Shown here piece after piece: positions 51,722 through 59,568 of a DNA stretch of 59,568 nucleotides. Every line of letters begins with the position of its first letter. The stretch's first letter is position 1. The notes beneath the pieces were generated by a model that worked only from the letters and a program-made list of their open reading frames with translations, had not been told where the DNA came from and searched no databases. The translations under genes and the position numbers were made by a program. The DNA comes from Pseudomonadota bacterium (GTDB lineage: Bacteria; Pseudomonadota; Gammaproteobacteria; Burkholderiales; Burkholderiaceae_C): contig JADFIG010000019.1 in the NCBI GenBank assembly GCA_022566735.1, forward strand, positions 1 through 59,568. Reading direction: 5' to 3'.

Positions 51722-52438
51722 TCAGATTTGATCTGGGTCAGACGAAGCCAGCACCGCGGCCTGCACCCGCGAGCTCAGGTTCAGCTTGCGCAGGATGTGC
51801 TGCACGTGGATCTTGACCGTGGTTTCGGCGATGTCCAGGGTGCGGGCGATTTCCTTGTTGCTGGCCCCGCGGGCCACTTCGCGCAGGATGTCGCGCTCGC
51901 GCGGGGACAGGCGCGACAGCGGGTGAGGCGAGGGCTGGACGGGGGGCTGCGGTGGCTGTGCGGGTGCCGCCGCCACGGCCTCGCTGTCCTGGGCGGGCGG
52001 CTGGCCCGACCCCAGCGCCTGACGGTAAGCCGCCACCAGCTTGCCCGTCATCTCCGGAGACACCACCGACTCGCCGCGGTGCACGGCCTCGATGGCATCG
52101 ACCAGGTCCTGGCCATCGGCCGTCTTGAGCAGGTAGCCGCTGGCGCCGCGTGCCAGCGCCTGGGCCAGGTCGTTGGCGTCTTCGCTGACGGTCAGCATCA
52201 GCACCCGGGGCGCGGGCTGCAAGGCCAGCAACTGGGGCAGGGCGTCGATGCCATGCACGCCGGGCAGGTGGTTGTCGAGCAGCACGACGTCCGGCTGGTG
52301 CTGGGCGGCGTGGCGCAAGGCTTCGCCCGCGTCGGCGGCTTCGGCCACCACGGTGACGCGTTCGTCCTGGGCCAGCAAAGCGCGCAGGCCGCGGCGAAAG
52401 AGGGTGTGGTCATCGACCACCAGCAGGCGGATGGGCAT
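51722..52438 (-). CDS. narL: Nitrate/nitrite response regulator NarL
   Basis: A 238-residue regulator. The receiver has Asp9/Asp10 and phospho-acceptor Asp55 in VVLLDNHLPG, with Lys in GYLLKTADG. A Pro/Gln-rich linker (about 145-170) leads to a LuxR-type HTH (LSPRERDILREVARGASNKEIARTLDIAETTVKIHVQHILRKL). It would activate narK1K2GHJI when NarX, encoded at 55472, senses nitrate. It lies upstream of narK1 on the same strand. Confidence 0.9.
   Translation of the reverse strand: MPIRLLVVDDHTLFRRGLRALLAQDERVTVVAEAADAGEALRHAAQHQPDVVLLDNHLPGVHGIDALPQLLALQPAPRVLMLTVSEDANDLAQALARGASGYLLKTADGQDLVDAIEAVHRGESVVSPEMTGKLVAAYRQALGSGQPPAQDSEAVAAAPAQPPQPPVQPSPHPLSRLSPRERDILREVARGASNKEIARTLDIAETTVKIHVQHILRKLNLSSRVQAAVLASSDPDQI
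51728..51741 (-). promoter_or_regulatory. FNR-type box of the nar operon
   Basis: On the minus strand CTGAC-CCAG-ATCAA matches TTGAY-N4-RTCAA in nine of ten defined positions. It overlaps the last codons of narL and stands at -41.5 from the predicted narK1 start. Oxygen-responsive activation is inferred. Confidence 0.6.
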
Positions 52439-52557
52439 GGCGTGGCACGGTGTTGAGTGATTCTTTGATGCAGGGCAAGCCGCCCGGGGCGGCCCGGCAT
52501 TTACCCTGCGCCGACCCTGTTGACCCTTGTTGTCCCTCGCTGACCGGATTGTCCGAC

Positions 52558-53769
52558 ATGAACGCCATCCCCCAAGACCTGCTCGATCTGCTGGCCCGCA
52601 GCCCGGTGCGCCCCCTGACCCTGCGCGGCCGCACGCTGCTGCCCATCTTCCAGGGCGGCATGGGCGTGGGCGTGTCGGGCCACCGCCTGGCCGGCACCGT
52701 GGCCAGCCTGGGCGGGGTGGGCACGCTGTCCTCGGTGGACCTGCGCCGCCACCACCCCGACCTGATGGCCCGCACCACCGGCCTGCCGCAGGACGACCGC
52801 GCCAAGCAGGCCATCAACGCGGCCAACCTGGAAGCCATCGACCGCGAGGTCCGCGCGGCGCGCGAGATCGGCCAGGGCCGTGGCCTGCTGGCCATCAACG
52901 TGATGCGGGCCGTGGCCGACTACGCCGCCTCCGTGCAGCAGGCGCTGGCCTCGGGCATCGATGCCATCGTGGTGGGCGCCGGCCTGCCGCTGGACCTGCC
53001 CGACCTGGCCCGCGAGCATCCCGACACCCTGCTCATCCCCATCCTGTCGGACGCGCGCGGCGTGCAACTCATCGTCAAGAAATGGGAGCGCAAGCAGCGC
53101 CTGCCCGATGCCATCGTCATCGAGCACCCGCGCCTGGCCGGTGGCCACCTGGGGGCGGCCAAGGTCGCTGACCTGAACGACCCGCGCTTCGACTTCGAGC
53201 GCGTCATCCCCGAGTGCCTGGCCTTCTTCCGCTCGGCCGGCATCGAGCGCGAGATCCCCTTGATCGCCGCGGGCGGCATCCGCAGCCTGGACGACATCCG
53301 CCGCGTGCAGGACCTGGGCGCGGCCGGCGTGCAACTGGGCACCCCCTTTGCCGTGACCACCGAGGGCGACGCCCACCCCGAGTTCAAGCGCGTGCTGGCC
53401 GAAGCCCGCGACGAGGACATGGCCGAGTTCGTCAGCGTGGCAGGCCTGCCGGCGCGGGCCGTGCGCACGCCCTGGTTGGCCAGTTACCTCAAGGCCGAGC
53501 CCAGGCTGCAGGCCGTGGCCCATGCCAAGGCGCGCTGCACCAAGGCCTTCGACTGCCTGGCCCAGTGCGGCCTGCGCGATGGCCTGGCCACCTGGGGGCA
53601 GTTCTGCATCGACAACCAGCTGGCGGCCGCCCTGCGCGGCGACGTCAAGAAGGGCCTGTTCTTCCGCGGCGCCGGGGCCTTGCCCTTCGGCGACCAGATC
53701 CGCAGCGTGCGCGAGTTGCTGGAGCGCCTGCTGACCGGTGAGGGCGCTGTGGGCACCTCGGCCGCCTGA
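52558..53769 (+). CDS. Nitronate monooxygenase-like FMN enzyme
   Basis: A 403-residue TIM-barrel flavoprotein of the NMO/FabK-like family. It shows PIFQGGMGVGVSG near the start, GLLAINVMRAV, IVVGAGLPLDLP, a GGHLGAAKV loop, AAGGIRSLDDI and AAGVQLGTPFAVTTE for FMN phosphate binding. A C-terminal part with CLAQCGLRDG follows. True nitronate monooxygenases oxidise alkyl nitronates with oxygen; placement in a nitrate island does not prove that substrate. It diverges from narL over 119 bp. Confidence 0.8.
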   Translation: MNAIPQDLLDLLARSPVRPLTLRGRTLLPIFQGGMGVGVSGHRLAGTVASLGGVGTLSSVDLRRHHPDLMARTTGLPQDDRAKQAINAANLEAIDREVRAAREIGQGRGLLAINVMRAVADYAASVQQALASGIDAIVVGAGLPLDLPDLAREHPDTLLIPILSDARGVQLIVKKWERKQRLPDAIVIEHPRLAGGHLGAAKVADLNDPRFDFERVIPECLAFFRSAGIEREIPLIAAGGIRSLDDIRRVQDLGAAGVQLGTPFAVTTEGDAHPEFKRVLAEARDEDMAEFVSVAGLPARAVRTPWLASYLKAEPRLQAVAHAKARCTKAFDCLAQCGLRDGLATWGQFCIDNQLAAALRGDVKKGLFFRGAGALPFGDQIRSVRELLERLLTGEGAVGTSAA

Positions 53770-53788
53770 GCCGCCGCCAGCCCCCGCC

Positions 53789-54313
53789 TCAAACCGGCGG
53801 GCTGCGCCGCGCCACCATGGCCTCGGCCAGCGCCTGCAAGGCCGCAGGCGGCAGGTCGGCGGCATGCGGGTAGACGCGGTCTTCCTCCCGCCGGGCGTGG
53901 GCGCGGTAGGCGGTGGCAAAGCCGTCGATGTCGGGCTCGGGGAGCCCGGTCGGGACGGGCTGGCCCGCCTCGACCGCCACCAGCCAGGGGCGCACCGCCT
54001 GCCAGCGTGCACCCAGGCTGTCGTGCTCGGCCTGCAAGGCCTCGATGTGCGCGTCCAGCTCGGGGCGACCCAGGCCGCGCAGCGCCACGAACAGGTTGTC
54101 GTCCTCGTCGGCGTGGTGCAGCGGCGCGGCCAGCGTGAAGTAGCGCAGCACCGAGCGGGCGGCCTCCTGCGCCTGTCCGTCGGCGCCATGCGCCCGCACA
54201 TGGGCCTGCAGGCGCTGCGCCAGCCGGGTGAAGCGGTTCACCTTCTCGTGGCAGGCGCGCAGCAGGGCCATGGGGTCGTCGATGCGGGGCGAGGGGATGG
54301 GCACGGTGGGCAT
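53789..54313 (-). CDS. Hemerythrin-domain protein
   Basis: A 174-residue four-helix protein with likely di-iron ligands HEKVNRF, HHADEDDNLF, EHDSLGARW and HARREEDRVYPHA. Single-domain hemerythrin-like proteins of this kind often serve as NO or oxygen sensors or iron-binding proteins near denitrification genes. It converges on the nitronate-monooxygenase gene with 19 bp between stops and diverges from moaA. Confidence 0.85.
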   Translation of the reverse strand: MPTVPIPSPRIDDPMALLRACHEKVNRFTRLAQRLQAHVRAHGADGQAQEAARSVLRYFTLAAPLHHADEDDNLFVALRGLGRPELDAHIEALQAEHDSLGARWQAVRPWLVAVEAGQPVPTGLPEPDIDGFATAYRAHARREEDRVYPHAADLPPAALQALAEAMVARRSPPV

Positions 54314-54413
54314 GGCCCATTGTCGCGCCGACCGGGCCGTGTGGCGCAGATGCCGTGGCGTAGTGCTTCAGAAGGATGTGCCTGAGCGCGCCGACTGCCT
54401 AGACTCGCGGGTC

Positions 54414-55415
54414 ATGGATGCCTCCACCCGCCCCACCCAGCCCCTGCTCGACGGACACGGCCGGGTGATCGACTACCTGCGTGTCTCCGTCACCGATCGC
54501 TGCGACCTGCGCTGCACCTACTGCCTGCCCCAGGCCTTCAAGGGCTTCGAGGAGCCCGCCCACTGGCTCGGTCACGGCGAGATGGCCCGCCTGGTCGGCC
54601 TGTTCGTGGCCCTGGGCGTGGGCCACGTGCGCCTGACCGGCGGCGAGCCGCTCACCCGCCGGGGGCTGGCGGATTTCGCCCGCAGCCTGACGGCCCTGCC
54701 GGGACTGCGCGACCTGTCGGTGTCCACCAACGGCACCCGCCTGGCGCGCCTGGCGCCCGAGTTGCGCGCGGCCGGCGTGCAGCGCCTGAACATCAGCCTC
54801 GACAGCCTGGACGCCGACTGCATGTCGCGCATCACCGGCCGCGACTGCCTGCCCGAGGTGCTGCGCGGCATCGCCGCCGCACGCCAGGCGGGCTTTGCGC
54901 CCATCAAGCTCAACATGGTGGTGCAGACGGGGGTCAACGACCACGAGGTCGAGGCCATGGTCGACTTCGCCCGCCAGCACGACCTGGTGCTGCGCCTGAT
55001 CGAGCCCATGCCCGTGGGCGACACCGGCCGCGCGGCCGCCGGCTGCGACCTCAGCGCCCTGATCGAGTCCCTGGCCGCGCACCTGGGCCTGCTGCCCCAG
55101 GTGCTGGGGCAGGGGGCGGGGCCGGCGCGCTACTGGCGCGACCCGCGCAGCGGCATGAGCCTGGGCGTCATCACCCCCATGAGCCAGCATTTCTGCGACA
55201 GCTGCAACCGGGTGCGCCTGGGCGTGGACGGCACCCTCTACCTCTGCCTGGGCCAGGACGACCAGGTGCCGCTGGGCCGCCTGCTGCGCCAGGGCGCCAG
55301 CGACGGCGAGCTGCGCCAGGCCATCCTCGCCGGGCTCGCGGCCAAGCCCGCACGGCATGAATTCAGGGAGCGGCGTGAGAAGATCGTGCGCTTCATGGCC
55401 CAGACCGGCGGCTGA
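54414..55415 (+). CDS. moaA: GTP 3',8-cyclase (molybdenum cofactor synthesis)
   Basis: A 333-residue radical-SAM enzyme that makes 3',8-cyclo-GTP. The N-terminal cluster Cys30-Cys34-Cys37 (DRCDLRCTYC), RLTGGEPLTRRG and the second C-terminal cluster CDSCNRVRLGVDGTLYLCL are present. The canonical C-terminal GG is also visible (QTGG). First of the moaA-narX-moeA-moaD-moaE block. Confidence 0.95.
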   Translation: MDASTRPTQPLLDGHGRVIDYLRVSVTDRCDLRCTYCLPQAFKGFEEPAHWLGHGEMARLVGLFVALGVGHVRLTGGEPLTRRGLADFARSLTALPGLRDLSVSTNGTRLARLAPELRAAGVQRLNISLDSLDADCMSRITGRDCLPEVLRGIAAARQAGFAPIKLNMVVQTGVNDHEVEAMVDFARQHDLVLRLIEPMPVGDTGRAAAGCDLSALIESLAAHLGLLPQVLGQGAGPARYWRDPRSGMSLGVITPMSQHFCDSCNRVRLGVDGTLYLCLGQDDQVPLGRLLRQGASDGELRQAILAGLAAKPARHEFRERREKIVRFMAQTGG

Positions 55416-55471
55416 ACCCAGCCCCCGGGCCGGGTCCCCGGGGTCTCCCGGGTTCCACATGGACGTTCCGC

Positions 55472-57493
55472 ATGGCCCTCTCGACTCCCGGCGCCCCCAC
55501 CGCTGCCGCCGTGCCCCGGCAGGAGACGCCCTCGCTGTCGCGCACCTCCCGCCTGACGCTGGCGCGCAAGCTGGCCGCGGTCGGCTGCGTCTTCCTGGCC
55601 GTGGCCCTGGCCACGGTCGGCCTGTCGATGTGGGTGACCTGGCAGCTCGAAGGCGGTGCCGCGGCCATCAACGAGGCGGGGCGCATGCGCATGCGCTCCT
55701 ACCAGCTGGCGCTGCACATGCGCGAGTTGCCGCCCGGCACCTCGCCGACCGCCGCCTTCCCCCGCATCGGCGAGCGCATCGCCGAACTCGACGCCAGCCT
55801 GGCCCTGCTGCTCAGCGGTGACCCCCAGCGTCCGCTGACCGTGCCGGGCAGCGCGCCGGTCCAGGCCCGCCTGCGCGCCGTGCAACTCGGCTGGCAGCAG
55901 CTGCGCAGCGAGGCCCTGGCCTGGCAGGCCCCCTCCAGCGCCTCCCGTGCCCCGCTGCACCTGGACATCGAGCCCTTCGTGGCCGAAGTCGACGCCCTGG
56001 TCAGCGAAATCGAGCACCGCCTCGAAGCCCGCACGGTGGCCTTGCACACCTTCCAGCTCATCATGATGGCGCTGGCCGTCTTCAGCGCCCTGGCCATCCT
56101 CTATGCCGGCCACGTCATGGTGCTCGACCCGGTGGCCCGGTTGCGCAACGCCGTGCGCCGCGTCGAGGAAGGCGACTTCCGGGCCCGCGTCAGCCCCGGC
56201 GCCAGCGACGAGCTGGGCGAGCTGGCCGAGGGCTTCAACCGCATGACCGAGCGCCTGCAGGCCCTCTACGGCGACCTCGAATCCAAGGTGCAGGAAAAGA
56301 CCCAGCGCCTGGAGCGCGAACAGGCCCGCCTGCGCTCCCTCTACGAAGTCTCGACCTTCGTGGCCGCGGCCGAGAACCTCTCCGAGCTGGGCCAGGGCTT
56401 TGCCCGCCAGGTGCGCGCCATCGCCCGGGCCGACGCGGTGGCGGTGCGCTGGTCGGACGAAGCCAACGACCGCTACATGCTGCTGGCCAGCGACAGCCTG
56501 CCCCACATCCTCGCGCAGGAGGAGCAGTGCGTCCTCACCGGCGACTGCTTCTGCGGCGACCGCCTGCGCGAGGGCGAGCCGGCCCGCATGCGCGTCATCC
56601 CCATCCTGGCCGAGCCCACCGAGGCACAGGCCGGGCACGCGCCCATCCAGCGCCGCTGCGAGGCCGAGGGCTACACCACCCTGGTCACCCTGCCGCTGCA
56701 ACTGCAGCACCGCCTGTTGGGCGAAATCGAGCTGTTCTACCGCGGCGAAGTGGCCTTCAGCGACGAAGACCGCAACCTGCTCGAAGCCCTGGCCAGCCAC
56801 CTGGCCGGCGCCATGGAAAGCCTGCGCATGGCCGCCCTGGCGCGGGAGTCCGCGGTGGCCAGCGAGCGCAAGCTGCTGGCGCAGGAGCTGCACGATTCCA
56901 TCGCCCAGTCCCTGGCCTTCCTCAAGATCCAGATGGGGCTGTTGCGCTCGGCCCAGGCCCGCCAGGACCAGCGCGGCGTCGAGGCGGCCATGGCCGAGCT
57001 CGACACCGGGGTGCGCGAGAGCTACAACGACGTGCGCGAGCTGCTGCTGCACTTCCGCGTGCGCACCGAAAGCGGTCGCCTCGACCAGGCCCTGCGCGAA
57101 ACCCTGGCCAAGTTCGAGCTGCAATCCGGCCTGGGCTGGCACCTGACGTGCGAGCACGATGGCGTGCCGCTGCCGGCCGACATGCAGATCCAGGTGCTGC
57201 ACATCGTGCAGGAGGCGCTGTCCAATGTGCGCAAGCACGCCAGCGCGGCCCAGGTCTGGGTCGACGTGCAGTCCCACCCGAACTGGGTCATCCGCGTGCG
57301 CGACGACGGCCGCGGTTTCTCGCCCCAGGGCGTCTCCCCGGTGGGCACGCACGTGGGCCTGAGCATCATGCGCGAGCGCGCCCAGCGCATCGGCGCGACA
57401 CTGGTGGTCGACTCCGGCCCCCAGGGCACCGAGGTCTGCCTGAAGATGCCCGGCACCGCGCTGCAAAGCCCGCTCTCCCAACCCGCTCACTGA
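55472..57493 (+). CDS. narX: Nitrate/nitrite sensor histidine kinase NarX
   Basis: A 673-residue kinase. Two membrane helices (about 34-56 and 190-212) bracket a periplasmic domain with the nitrate P-box NEAGRMRMRSYQLALHM (about 67-83). HAMP, a coiled-coil with central GAF-like module containing CVLTGDCFC, and a HisKA_3 domain with phospho-acceptor His474 in AQELHDSIAQSL follow, then HATPase (EALSNVRKHASAA, DDGRGF). Its partner NarL is 3 kb away on the other strand. Confidence 0.92.
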   Translation: MALSTPGAPTAAAVPRQETPSLSRTSRLTLARKLAAVGCVFLAVALATVGLSMWVTWQLEGGAAAINEAGRMRMRSYQLALHMRELPPGTSPTAAFPRIGERIAELDASLALLLSGDPQRPLTVPGSAPVQARLRAVQLGWQQLRSEALAWQAPSSASRAPLHLDIEPFVAEVDALVSEIEHRLEARTVALHTFQLIMMALAVFSALAILYAGHVMVLDPVARLRNAVRRVEEGDFRARVSPGASDELGELAEGFNRMTERLQALYGDLESKVQEKTQRLEREQARLRSLYEVSTFVAAAENLSELGQGFARQVRAIARADAVAVRWSDEANDRYMLLASDSLPHILAQEEQCVLTGDCFCGDRLREGEPARMRVIPILAEPTEAQAGHAPIQRRCEAEGYTTLVTLPLQLQHRLLGEIELFYRGEVAFSDEDRNLLEALASHLAGAMESLRMAALARESAVASERKLLAQELHDSIAQSLAFLKIQMGLLRSAQARQDQRGVEAAMAELDTGVRESYNDVRELLLHFRVRTESGRLDQALRETLAKFELQSGLGWHLTCEHDGVPLPADMQIQVLHIVQEALSNVRKHASAAQVWVDVQSHPNWVIRVRDDGRGFSPQGVSPVGTHVGLSIMRERAQRIGATLVVDSGPQGTEVCLKMPGTALQSPLSQPAH

Positions 57494-57507
57494 CAAAGGA
57501 CACACCC

Positions 57508-58794
57508 GTGGCCGCTGGCCCCCAACCGCTGATCTCCCTGGACGAAGCCTGGTCCCGCCTGAGCCTGTCCCTGGCCGCGCTGCCTCGCACGCCCCAGCCG
57601 CTGCAGGGCCTGCCCACCGAGCAGGCCCTGGGCCGCGTGCTGGCCGAAGACATCGTCTCCACGGTGGCCGTGCCACCCCACGACAACAGCGCCATGGACG
57701 GCTACGCCCTGCGCGTGGCCGACCTCGACGGTGCGGGCGGCCCCGGCAGCGCCCTGCCGGTGAGCCAGCGCATCGCGGCGGGCCAGGTCGGCGCCACGCT
57801 GCAGCCCGGCAGCTGCGCGCGCATCTTCACCGGCGCGCCCGTGCCGGCCGGTGCCGACGCCGTGGTCATGCAGGAACACACCGAGCCCGGCGGGCCCGGG
57901 GAGGGCGGTGGCGTGCGCTTCACGCAAGCCGTCAGCCCGGGACAGAACATCCGCCGCGCCGGGGAGGACATCGCCATCGGCCAGACCGTGCTGCACGCCG
58001 GCCGCCGACTGGGCCCCGCGGCCCTGGGCGTGGCCGCCTCGGTGGGCCGCGCCGAACTGCGCGTCTTCCCGCGCCCCCGCGTGGGCGTGCTGACCACCGG
58101 CGACGAGCTCGTCATGCCTGGCCAGCCGCTGCCGCCCGGCGCCATCTACAACAGCAACCGCCACACCCTGCTGGGCCTGGCCCAGGGCGCCGGGGCCGAG
58201 GCCTGCGACCTGGGCACCGTGCCCGACCAGCTCGCCGCCACCCGCGCCGCCTTGCGCGCCGCGGCCGAAGCGCACGACCTCGTCATCAGCAGCGGCGGGG
58301 TGTCGGTGGGCGAGGAAGACCACCTGCGCCAGGCCGTGCTGGCCGAAGGCGGCCTGGACTTCTGGGCCCTGGCCATCAAGCCGGGCAAGCCCTTCGTGTT
58401 CGGCTGGCTGGGCCGTGCCGACGGCAGCCGCGCCCTCTACATGGGCCTGCCGGGCAACCCCGTGGCCAGCTGGATGACCTTCCTGCTGCTGGTGCGCCCC
58501 GTCATCGGCGTGCTGGCCGGCGAGGGCTGGCACCTGCCGCGCGCCCTCAGCGTGCCCGCTGCCTTCGCCTGGCCGCGCCCGGACAAGCGCCGCGAGTTCC
58601 TGCGCGTCTGCCTGGACGGGCAGGGCCGCGCCCAGCTGTTTCCCAACCAGAGCTCCGGCGTGCTGACCTCGGCCTCCTGGGCCGATGGCGTGGTCGACCT
58701 GCCGCCGCAGACCACCGTGCAGCCCGGCGACCTGGTGCGCTGGCTGCCTCTGGCCGAGCTGCTGCAACCGGCGGCCAGCCAGCGCCAGCCCTGA
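57508..58794 (+). CDS. moeA: Molybdopterin molybdenumtransferase
   Basis: A 428-residue MoeA that inserts molybdate into adenylated molybdopterin. It has PPHDNSAMDGYALR near residue 53, FTGAPVPAGADAVVMQEHTE, RRAGEDI, the MoCF domain GVLTTGDELV, SSGGVSVGEEDHL and MGLPGNPVASWMTF. The start is GTG at 57508 with AAGGA seven bases before; it follows narX after 14 bp. Confidence 0.94.
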   Translation: MAAGPQPLISLDEAWSRLSLSLAALPRTPQPLQGLPTEQALGRVLAEDIVSTVAVPPHDNSAMDGYALRVADLDGAGGPGSALPVSQRIAAGQVGATLQPGSCARIFTGAPVPAGADAVVMQEHTEPGGPGEGGGVRFTQAVSPGQNIRRAGEDIAIGQTVLHAGRRLGPAALGVAASVGRAELRVFPRPRVGVLTTGDELVMPGQPLPPGAIYNSNRHTLLGLAQGAGAEACDLGTVPDQLAATRAALRAAAEAHDLVISSGGVSVGEEDHLRQAVLAEGGLDFWALAIKPGKPFVFGWLGRADGSRALYMGLPGNPVASWMTFLLLVRPVIGVLAGEGWHLPRALSVPAAFAWPRPDKRREFLRVCLDGQGRAQLFPNQSSGVLTSASWADGVVDLPPQTTVQPGDLVRWLPLAELLQPAASQRQP

Positions 58795-58856
58795 CACCTC
58801 CGCCCGACCGCCCCCCCCCGACCGCCTTCCCTGAGCCTCCCACCCACCGACCCCCC

Positions 58857-59114
58857 ATGTCCCTGACCATCCGCTACTTCGCTGCCGTGCGCGAACGCCT
58901 GGGCGCCCAGGAAAGCGTGTCCCTGGCCGACACCCCGGCGCGCACCGTGGGCGAGCTGCACCACTGGCTGCTGGGCCGCTCGCCGGAGCACGCCCGAGCC
59001 CTCGACCCCGAGCGCGGCCTGCGCACCGCCTGCAACCAGGCCTTGTGCGACGCCGACCAGGCCCTGGAGGATGGCGACGAGGTCGCCTTCTTCCCCCCGG
59101 TGACCGGAGGCTGA
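58857..59114 (+). CDS. moaD: Molybdopterin synthase small subunit
   Basis: An 85-residue ubiquitin-fold protein that ends in the obligatory GG (VTGG), whose C-terminal thiocarboxylate donates sulfur to precursor Z. No clear Shine-Dalgarno is seen; the preceding 62 bp are extremely C-rich. moaE starts 2 bp after the stop. Confidence 0.93.
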   Translation: MSLTIRYFAAVRERLGAQESVSLADTPARTVGELHHWLLGRSPEHARALDPERGLRTACNQALCDADQALEDGDEVAFFPPVTGG

Positions 59115-59116
59115 GC

Positions 59117-59568
59117 ATGGCCACCCCCATCGTCCTGGCCCCCCCCGTGTCCGAAGACCTCCGCCAGGCCCTCGCCTGTGTGCGCGTCTCGCCCGAGGAC
59201 TTCGACCTCGGCGCCGAGGTGGCCGCCCTGCGCGCGGGCGACGCCCAGGTCGGCGCCGTCGTCAGCTTCGTGGGCACGGTGCGCGAATGGAGCCCCGACC
59301 CCGCCGCCGTGATGACCCTGGAGCACTACCCGGGCATGACCGAGCGCAGCCTGGCCGAGCTCATCGTCCAGGCCCGCCAGCGCTTCGACGTGCGCGGCGT
59401 GCGCGTCGTCCACCGCGTCGGCCCGCTGGCCGTCACCGACCAGATCGTGCTGGTGGCCGTGAGCTCGGCGCACCGCCAGCAGGCCTTCGATTGCGCCGCC
59501 TTCCTGATGGACTGGCTCAAGACCCAGGCGCCGTTCTGGAAGAAGGAGGCCGCGCAGGGCGAGTCCCG
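59117..59568 (+). CDS. moaE: Molybdopterin synthase catalytic subunit (partial, cut by window end)
   Basis: The first 150 codons are present. MoaE family motifs are visible: VGTVREWSPD, LEHYPGMTE, VVHRVGPLAVTDQIVLVAVSSAHR and the catalytic-lysine region LKTQAPFWKKE. With MoaD it converts cyclic pyranopterin monophosphate to molybdopterin. Only a few C-terminal residues are likely missing. Confidence 0.93.
   Translation, partial: MATPIVLAPPVSEDLRQALACVRVSPEDFDLGAEVAALRAGDAQVGAVVSFVGTVREWSPDPAAVMTLEHYPGMTERSLAELIVQARQRFDVRGVRVVHRVGPLAVTDQIVLVAVSSAHRQQAFDCAAFLMDWLKTQAPFWKKEAAQGES

Noticed and set aside
58795..58856. C-rich run before moaD as a regulatory element or quadruplex
   Set aside because: It is a short, irregular C-tract without a clear four-run spacing; nothing supports a role beyond skewed base composition.

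Overview
The window is about 60 kb of a GC-rich betaproteobacterial chromosome. The gene blocks alaA-hom-thrC, surE-pcm-nlpD, lolC...lolD-tatD and narK1K2GHJI-PpiC, together with very high third-position GC, point to Burkholderiales, probably near Comamonadaceae or the Leptothrix/Sphaerotilus group. This placement is inferred from gene order and protein resemblance only. No rRNA, tRNA or CRISPR array was found.

Layout. 1-400: the end of an IS3-family element and a small antitoxin-like gene whose downstream partner the element cut. 533-9934: recJ, a COG4255 protein, a lipoprotein-release (Lol) block with two extra small membrane genes inside it, TatD, a tightly coupled dgkA/PAP2/DNA-glycosylase operon, and a spermidine-synthase-like protein overlapping a GspE/PilB-type ATPase. 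11730-14866: a LuxR-type two-component pair. 15071-19196: surE-pcm-nlpD-rlmD, without rpoS after nlpD. 19209-23784: a diguanylate cyclase, a PIN-PhoH protein, a peroxiredoxin and an Mth938-like protein.

23886-30600 is a complete-looking filamentous (inovirus) prophage of about 6.7 kb with lower GC than its surroundings. It encodes a small serine recombinase, a HUH rolling-circle initiator, Zot, a DUF2523 protein, an adhesin, several very small membrane proteins, the major coat protein, a single-stranded-DNA-binding-like protein and a divergent HTH regulator with three operator-like repeats. Its ends are a 14-bp near-repeat (12/14). The right repeat lies in the last codons of the regulator gene. 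Joining the two ends in silico lengthens the regulator in frame by 14 basic residues and puts its stop codon 10 bp before a strong terminator that now sits at the other end of the prophage. Integration therefore appears to truncate the regulator, detach it from its terminator and place it 35 bp upstream of alaA with nothing in between. This recalls integration-dependent immunity in some mycobacteriophages and is the most interesting observation here.

30638-34728 is alaA-hom-thrC. From 34817 to the end is an anaerobic/nitrogen-oxide island: ytfE and norR diverge from a region with two NorR-type sites and a sigma-54 promoter; a class III ribonucleotide reductase has its glycyl-radical domain on a separate 63-residue protein, followed by the activase NrdG, behind an FNR-type box; then carbonic anhydrase, a PpiC-like isomerase, narIJHG, two nitrate/nitrite transporters and narL on the minus strand behind a second FNR-type box; then a nitronate-monooxygenase-like enzyme, a hemerythrin, and moaA-narX-moeA-moaD-moaE. 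The molybdenum-cofactor genes supply NarG, NarX/NarL sense nitrate, and YtfE/NorR deal with nitric oxide made during denitrification.
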